A DNA stretch of 64,000 nucleotides from Stomorhina lunata. Its lineage: Eukaryota > Arthropoda > Insecta > Diptera > Rhiniidae. Positions 57,850 through 64,000 of the stretch are shown one piece after another. The stretch lies in contig OW121742.1 of assembly GCA_933228675.1 (NCBI GenBank), positions 108,074,440-108,138,439 of the forward strand. The letters are read 5' to 3'. A program made the position numbers and the translations under genes. Positions within the stretch are counted from its first letter, which is position 1. Every line of letters begins with the position of its first letter. The notes under the pieces were generated by a model. It saw only the letters and a program-made list of their open reading frames with translations. It was not told where the DNA came from and did no database searches.

Positions 57850-60195
57850 GAGAAAACTGAACATGCATTATCTGAAGTCCAGAAAGTTTTGAGCTTTTGT
57901 ACGAAATTGCCTAATTTATGTAGTAGTCAATAACTCTCGACTTAGGAGAGCTCCAGATTTGTTAAGGTTATCCTCTAGAAGCCCCTAGAGATGTTTGCAA
58001 TAAAGAAGCGATTGAAAACAGGAATGGGTATGTCGTTAACTAAGATTTGTAAGATTTGCAATTTTTAGAAGCTTTTGGATACTGCCTTCTGAGTCCTAGT
58101 GCTAAAAGCAGGAAGAGTATACTATAGCAGAAAGAGTACGAGGCAATTGCTCTAAGTGCAAAAGCATTCTTCAGTGGGACTATGTTACCTGATTTTAACC
58201 TTTTCACAAGGATTTTATTCACTTGACCAAAGAATTGGTGTCGATATCATATCTAGTAGAATTCGTTCTTTAGAGGCTATTCGATCTATATTGATGAATC
58301 AAAGATACACATCGATACCGGTGCTCTCATTATCCCATGCTCCAAAGTCAGAGACTAAAGGTAGCAGATTCCATGAATTATTCCATGACACCCAGCAGTG
58401 CAAACTGTATTGATGACTTATCATCATCAGGTAATCTAGTAACAACCTTTTATTAGTCTTCTTGGAAGTATAGTTTAGACACTCTTTTTTTTGCCAGTCA
58501 AAGATTCTCATTTGGAGATCTTATATTTATACCTTTCGAAATTGAAGTCTAAGGTGAAGTACCAGTCTAGGAACAAGAAAACGAATTACTAAACCAGCTT
58601 TTAGACTAATCACACAAGTGCAAACTTTAGCAGTCAACTATTCTGAAAGATTCCGTTGAGAAAACTGAACATGCAATATCTGAAGTCCAGAAAGTTTTGA
58701 GCTTTTGTACGAAATTGCCTAATTTATATAGTAGTCAACAACTCTCGACTTAGGAGAGCTCCAGATTTGTTAAGGTTATCCTCTAGAAGCCCCTAGAGAT
58801 GTTTGCAATAAAGAAGCGATTGAAAACAGGAATGGGTATGTCGTAAACTAAGATTTGTAAGATTTGCAATTTTTAGAAGCTTTTGGATACTGCCTTCTGA
58901 GTCCTAGTGCTAAAAGCAGGAAGAGTATACTATAGCAGAAAGAGTACGAGGCAATTGCTCTAAGTGCAAAAGCATTCTGATTTTAACCTTTTCAGAAGGA
59001 TTTTATTCACTTGACCAAAGAATTGGTGTCGATATCATATCTAGTAGAATTCGTTCTTTAAAGGCTATTCGATCTATATTGATGAATCAAAGATACACAT
59101 CGATACCGGTGCTCGCATTATCCCATGCTCCAAAGTCAGAGACTAAAGGTAGCAGATTCCATGAATTATTCCATGACACCCAGCAGTGCAAACTGTATTG
59201 ATGACTTATCATCATCAGGTAATCTAGTAACAACCTTTTATTAGTCTTCTTGGAAGTATAGTTTAGACACTCTTTTTTTTGCCAGTCAAATATTCTCATT
59301 TGGAGATCTTATATTTATACCTTTCGAAATTGAAGTCTAAAGTGAAATACCAGTCTAGGAACAAGAGATCGAATTACTAAACCTACTTTCAGACTAATCA
59401 CACAAGTGCAAACTTTAGCAGTCAACTATTCTGAAAGATTCCGTTGAGAAAACTGAACATGCAATATCTGAAGTCCAGAAAGTTTTGAGCTTTTGTACGA
59501 AATTGCCTAATTTATATAGTAGTCAACAACTCTCGACTTAGGAGAGCTCCAGATTTGTTAAGGTTATCCTCTAGAAGCCCCAGGAATGGGAATGTCGTAA
59601 ACTAAGATTTGTAAGATTTGCAATTTTAGAAGCTTTTGGATACTGCCTTCTGAGTCCTAGTGCTAAAAGCAGGAAGAGTATACTATAGCAGAAAGAGTAC
59701 GAGGCAATTGCTCTAAGTGCAAAAACATTCTGATTTTAACCTTTTCAGAAGGATTTTATTCACTTGACCAAAGAATTGGTGTCGATATCATATCTAGTAG
59801 AATTCGTTCTTTAAAGGCTATTCGATCTATATTGATGAATCAAAGGGACGCATCGATACCGGTGCTCTCATTATCCCATGCTCCAAAGTCAGATACTAAA
59901 GGTAGCAGATTCCATGAACTATTCCATGACACTCAGCAGTGCAAACTGTATTGATGACTTGTCATCATCAGGTAATCTAGTAACAACCTTTTATTAGTCT
60001 TCTTGGAAGTATAGTTTAGACACTCTTTTTTTGCCAGTCAAAGATTCTCATTTGGAGATCTTATATTTATACCTTTCGAAATTGAAGTCTAAGGTGAAGT
60101 ACCAGTCTAGGAACAAGAGATCGAATTACTAAACCTGCTTTCAGACTAATCACACAAGTGCAAACTTTAGCCGTCAACTATTCCGAAAGATTCTG
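57850..60195 (+). repeat. Long tandem repeat (745-808 bp), three copies
   Basis: GAGAAAACTGAAC starts at 57850, 58658 and 59446, so copies one and two are 808 and 788 bp; copy three is about 745 bp. Length differences come from small deletions: GGGACTATGTTACC is lost from copies two and three, and TAGAGATGTTTGC and neighbours from copy three. A 70-codon minus-strand frame is shared by copies one and two (58299-58511 and 59087-59299) but broken in copy three, where a T run shrinks from eight to seven. Internal words match the degenerate units further right, so this long unit seems to be a composite of several 200-250 bp monomers. Confidence 0.93.
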
Positions 60196-60660
60196 TTGCA
60201 AAGATTAAAACTTTCAAGCGATGTCTCAGGTAAAGTACCAAAGTTGGAGAAGCCGAATCGGTAGTCTACTAGGGAGTAGTTGAGACATCCTATTTGGTTA
60301 GCAGTCAGCGATTCTGAAAAATTGTTCACGTAAATAACCAAGTTAGCAGGAAAAGTTTTTTACTAAGCCTGCTATCCGACCCATCAGACTTCCTTTTAAT
60401 AGCCACCAAGGATGTAGGTGGTACGTTTTCAGGTTAGCAGTCAATAAGTCTGAGAGATAGCCACCTCTTAAAATTTACAATAGTTCTACGTCTCTAGGAA
60501 GTTGTCTCTTGTTCGAAGATTTAATTTTTCAAGAACAAGGTCTCACGTAAAGTAGCAAAGTCAAATCAATGAACCTGCTAAATGTCAGGCTCTATAGTCA
60601 CCTAAGAAATGAGTAGGTGGGATATCTTGTAGTTTTAAAAGATTTTCCTCTGCTTTCTAG
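60196..60660 (+). repeat. Degenerate units of the same long-repeat family
   Basis: Words such as CTCAGGTAAAGTACCAAAG, CTAGGGAGTAG and GTTAGCAGTCA recur in altered form here and again at 61.9-62.2 kb. The family therefore continues on both sides of the LINE pseudogene, which interrupts it. Confidence 0.75.
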
Positions 60661-61660
60661 TTTTTTTCTTTCATCCTTTACTCCCAGTGGAACATAGGGT
60701 CTCAAACATCATTTTATATTGAACTCTATTGCGAGATGTTAGGCAACTCCTCATCGATTGACCTTATCTACGTTCTTGCAGGTGCACCAACTTCCTTGTG
60801 GATTCCAACGAAGTGCTTGTCGAGTAATGTTGGTATTTGGGCTTCGTAGTGTGTGGCCTATCCACCGCGATTTCCGTTGACATACCTCTATAGAAGAAGG
60901 GATTTGGTTTGTAGCGTTTAGTAGATCTTCACTTCTTATGCGATTGGGCCACCATATATTAAGGATTTGCCACAAGCATTTGTTTGCAAAGATTTGTAGG
61001 CAATTATCGAAGACATTTGTGCATTTCCAAGTTTTGCAGCCGTAATACGAGATGGACTTGACATTCCAGTTATATATTCGTAACTTAGTTGTTGTTGATA
61101 TTTGCCGAGATTTTCAAATAGCTCGGAGAATGCCGAATGCAGATTTTGCCTTATTAATACGAGATCCAATATCCTCGTCGACGCGACCTTTTGTAGATAC
61201 CAAACTACCAAGATAATTAAAGGTACCTACACATCCAATAACCTCGTTATCTACATTGATGTGTGGCGACGTGGCGGTATGCGCCATAGCCTCCAGACAT
61301 AATCTTTGTCTTGGAAATATTGATTTCCAGCCCAGCTGCCGAGATTCAACAGTGATAGCATTAGTATTTTGGCCTGAGCTTTGGCATATTCCAAGTTCCC
61401 GAGTTCTTTAAAGGGTGCCCATTGGATACCTTAAATTGTCGATGTATAAAATGTATAGGTAATTAGGACATTTAAAATCCACTTGGCATGTTAGGATTTT
61501 CTAAAACTCTGCATAGATAGCTTCTGTTGACACTGTAAAAGGCCCTTATAAAGTCGATAAACGCTTGGTTAATGGGGGTGCGGAATTCTATATTCGCAGT
61601 AAAACACGAAGCATTCCAAAGAGGGAGTTTGGCTATGTATTAGTCTCTCGATACCAGTTC
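60661..61660 (-). pseudogene. 5'-truncated LINE reverse transcriptase pseudogene, RTE-like
   Basis: Minus-strand relic of the C-terminal half of a non-LTR retrotransposon polymerase. Such proteins copy element RNA into nicked chromosomal DNA. From N- to C-terminal, three segments are recognisable: INQAFIDFIRAFYSVNR (61519-61573, reverse transcriptase motif A, with Tyr in place of the second Asp); AAGLEINISKTKIM (about 61297-61340, the segment after the active site); and a continuous frame from about 61115 to 60751 with KLRIYNWNVKS, YYGCKTW, LNIWWPNRIRSEDL, RWIGHTLRS and ITRQALRWNPQG. This order is typical of the endonuclease/reverse transcriptase proteins of RTE-like LINEs. The YADD position seems to read EYAKAQ, so the catalytic pair is gone. 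At least two frameshifts (near 61115 and 61345) and a stop in the frame break the gene, and everything upstream of motif A is missing. The terminal codons NRVQYKM...TLCSTGSKG-stop lie at about 60679-60725, followed by a short A-rich tail. It sits inside the long tandem-repeat family. Exact clade is uncertain. Confidence 0.88.
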
Positions 61661-61689
61661 TTGCGTGCACTAGCTTGATACGTTTGAAC

Positions 61690-64000
61690 AAATTCTCTCA
61701 TTAGTCCATGCTCCAGAGACATAAGGTATCAGATTCAATGAGTTATTCAATAACATCCAGCAGTGCAAACTGAATTAATGGCTGATCATCATCTTCTAGG
61801 AAGTGCAGTTTACTGTTGTTTAGAAATGCCTGGAGCTGATTTTAAAAACTCCATTTGGCATTAAGATTCTTAGAGATACCATTCGAGATTGAGGTCTAAG
61901 GTAAAGTACCAGTCTAGGAACAAGCAGTCAACTGATTCCGAGAGATTCTGTTGTTCTAAAGTTTCAAGCAAGTTCTCAGGTAAAGCTCCAGAGTAGGAGG
62001 GTGAAGTCGAATTGCTTGTCCGCTAGGGAGTACATGTGACATACTGTTGTTTAGGAATATATCTCAGTTATAGTTAGAGATCCTTTTGTTCAATGTTGGC
62101 TTTCGAGAGAGAATTTTCGGGTAAAGTATCAGCTTAGGTACAAAAGGTTGAATCACTGATGGGAGACTAATGACTTTAGTTAGTCTAATTGAAAGTGGAT
62201 GGGACATCCTGTAGTTTCAAAATTCCTTTTAATGTTTCCAGAGAATCTGTCTTTTTAACAATTCTAAGAGATTGTCGTCACTAGTTTGAAGGTCTGAATT
62301 ATTAAGAAAAGATAAACGGTTTTAGCAATACCAATGTCATCAGGCAATCGCAAATGTTTTGCTAGTCTTCCTGGAAGTAGATCAGTGATGTCGCTGATTT
62401 AAGAGACTATGTCTCTCTAATAAGGAATCAACGATTCTAAGAGACAGTCACATCTTGTTTGAAGGTCTAGTATGCTTACCTTTCTAGATCAAGATCTCAG
62501 ATGCAGCAACAGTCTTGGAGGAAGAGGTCGATTATTTGCTTAGCATTCATAATAGTAGTTCAGAGACCTTCTTCATCTGGATACCAGTCAGAGCTTCTGA
62601 GAGATAGTTGCTTTTTGTTTGAAGTTCTCTTATTCTAATATTTCGAGATCGAGGCTTCTGTTAAAGTCTTAGCCTTAGGGAGAGAATGAATCACAGATCC
62701 TGTTGTCAGACTCATTTTAAGATTCCGCAAAGGAAAACCTCTTAGAAAAAGGTCGATCTTTTGTAAGCGTTCTTGACACAAGATAATGTAGCTTAGAAAT
62801 GCCTGTTACTGATTTCAGATATATTCTCCCTCTTTGTACCTGTCAGCGCTTCTGAAAGATATGTAATTGCAATTCCCACAATCTTAACTTTCGAATCCGA
62901 GGCTTCATTTGAAGTATCCGCCTAGGACAGAGAGAGATCCAGTCACTGATCCTGTTGTTAGACTCGATCTAAGATTCTGCAAAGGAAAGTCTAAGAAATG
63001 GTCGATATTGATAGTAAAATCTGTAGCTTAAAAATAGCTGTTGTTGATTTCAGAGACCTTCTAACTCTGGGTAGTTTAAAGTTCTCATATTCTTATCTTT
63101 CGAGTCCGAGGCTTCAGGTAAAGCATTAGCCTAGAAGGGAGAGATCGAATTACTGATTCTGTTGTCGGAATCAATTTAAGATTCCGCAAAAAAAAAAAAA
63201 AACGATCTTTTGTGAGCGTTCTTGGTAGTAGATACTGTCTCTTAGGAAAGCCTGTCGTTGATTTTAGAGACCTTCTCTATCTGGGTAGTTAGCGCATCTG
63301 AGAGATAATCGGCTTTTGTTCAAAGTTCTCATATTCTTGACTTTCGAGGCAAAAGCTAAAGGTGAAGTTACAACCTAGAATGGAAAGTTCAGACTTAATC
63401 TTAGATTTCACAGAGAAAAAGTCTTAGAAAAAGGGCAATCCTTTGTTAGCGGTCTCACGAAGATATTGTAGTTAAGAAATTCCTGTCGCAGTTTTCAGAG
63501 ACCTTCACCATCTGGGTACCAGTCAGCGCTTCTGGGTGATAGTTGCCTTTTGTTTGAAGTTCTTATGTATTAAACTTTTGAGATCGAGGATTGAGTTAAA
63601 GTCTTAGCCTGGGAGGGAGAGAATGAAACACAGATCCTTATGTCAGACTCAATCTAAGATTCCACCAAGGAAAAGTCTTAGAAAAAGGTCGATCTGTTGT
63701 AAGCGTTCTTGGCAGTAGATACTGTAGCTTCGAAATATCAGTCGTTAATTTCAGAGATCTTGTTCCTCTGGGTACCTATCAGCGTTTCTGAGAGATCGTA
63801 GTCTTAACTTTCGAATCCGAGACTTCAGTTGAAGTATCTGCCTGTGAGGTAGAGATCGAATCACTGATCCTGTTGTTAGACTTAATCTTAGATTCCACAA
63901 AGAAAAAGTCCTAGAATAAGGGCAATGGATAGTAGTTATTGTAGTTAAGAAATGCCTGTCGCTGATTTCAGAGACCTTCTCCCTCTAGATACTAGTTAGC
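61690..64000 (+). repeat. Degenerate 215-255 bp tandem family running off the window
   Basis: The first part (61690-61930) resembles the long repeat at 58315-58590 (CCATGCTCC, CATCCAGCAGTGCAAACTG, AAAGTACCAGTCTAGGAACA). From 62.5 kb, CAGAGACCTTC or a variant recurs near 62561, 62816, 63051, 63265, 63496, 63752 and 63969, steps of about 214-256 bp. Units share GATCCTGTTGT, AGACTCAATCTAAGATTCC and AAAAAGGTCGATCT. Copies are strongly diverged and the array continues beyond the right edge. No protein-coding signal is visible. Confidence 0.85.

Noticed and set aside
1..64000. Telomeric repeats, rDNA or viral integration
   Set aside because: No TTAGG-type arrays, no rRNA-like stretches and no viral protein signatures were seen on either strand.

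Overview
The window is very AT-rich, almost gene-free eukaryotic DNA. The most likely source is a higher (brachyceran) fly. This is inferred from CAACAA/TTGTTG-rich single-copy stretches, a decayed non-LTR retrotransposon, a short element bounded by ATACCCTTCAC-type inverted ends, and fold-back DNA with long tandem-repeat arms. I could support no intact host gene, rRNA, functional tRNA, CRISPR array or prokaryotic feature. The short open frames are mostly by-products of repeats or of T-rich sequence. The window could be pericentromeric heterochromatin or a giant satellite-filled intron; the sequence alone does not decide.

Layout. 0.5-18.1 kb: five blocks of a 123-bp satellite (about 13.7 kb) centred on the 18-bp palindrome CTTAAACTCGAGTTTAAG, with local 246-bp dimer organisation. 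Two roughly 37-39 bp insertions at 1.39 and 2.07 kb carry the last codons, stop and tail of a LINE. 19.4-54.3 kb: twelve arrays (about 18 kb) of divergent satellites that keep a 31-bp monomer. Arrays 19.4-34.6 kb share a TTTTCTATAGAAAA palindrome; arrays at 36.2-42.3 and 51.4-53.9 kb use two odd-centred dyads instead. Arrays left of about 27.7 kb face one way and arrays to its right face the other, with matching subfamilies in nested order. A second head-to-head junction lies at about 37.97 kb. A 12-bp satellite sits at 23.0-23.3 kb.

42.3-50 kb is dispersed-repeat territory: a tRNA-derived SINE-like head, a decayed fly repeat, a 247-bp tandem array, a 156-bp pair with a hairpin, and a 3.6-kb fold-back element. 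One arm of that element holds a single 202-bp module; the other holds eleven copies at exactly 202-bp spacing. 54.3-57.7 kb is mostly single-copy with microsatellites and a 0.69-kb element with 14-bp perfect terminal inverted repeats. 57.85 kb to the end is a third satellite family: three long repeats of 745-808 bp, then degenerate units of about 235 bp that run off the window, interrupted by a minus-strand C-terminal LINE pseudogene at 60.66-61.66 kb.

Nothing here acts as a metabolic pathway. What links the parts is sequence turnover: satellite amplification, local inversion, homogenisation between inverted arms, and retrotransposon insertion into satellites. The LINE pseudogene at 61 kb explains the two tiny insertions at 1.4 and 2.1 kb, because all three share the same terminal codons. 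Coordinates of array edges are good to about 10-20 bp, and copy numbers are array length divided by period.
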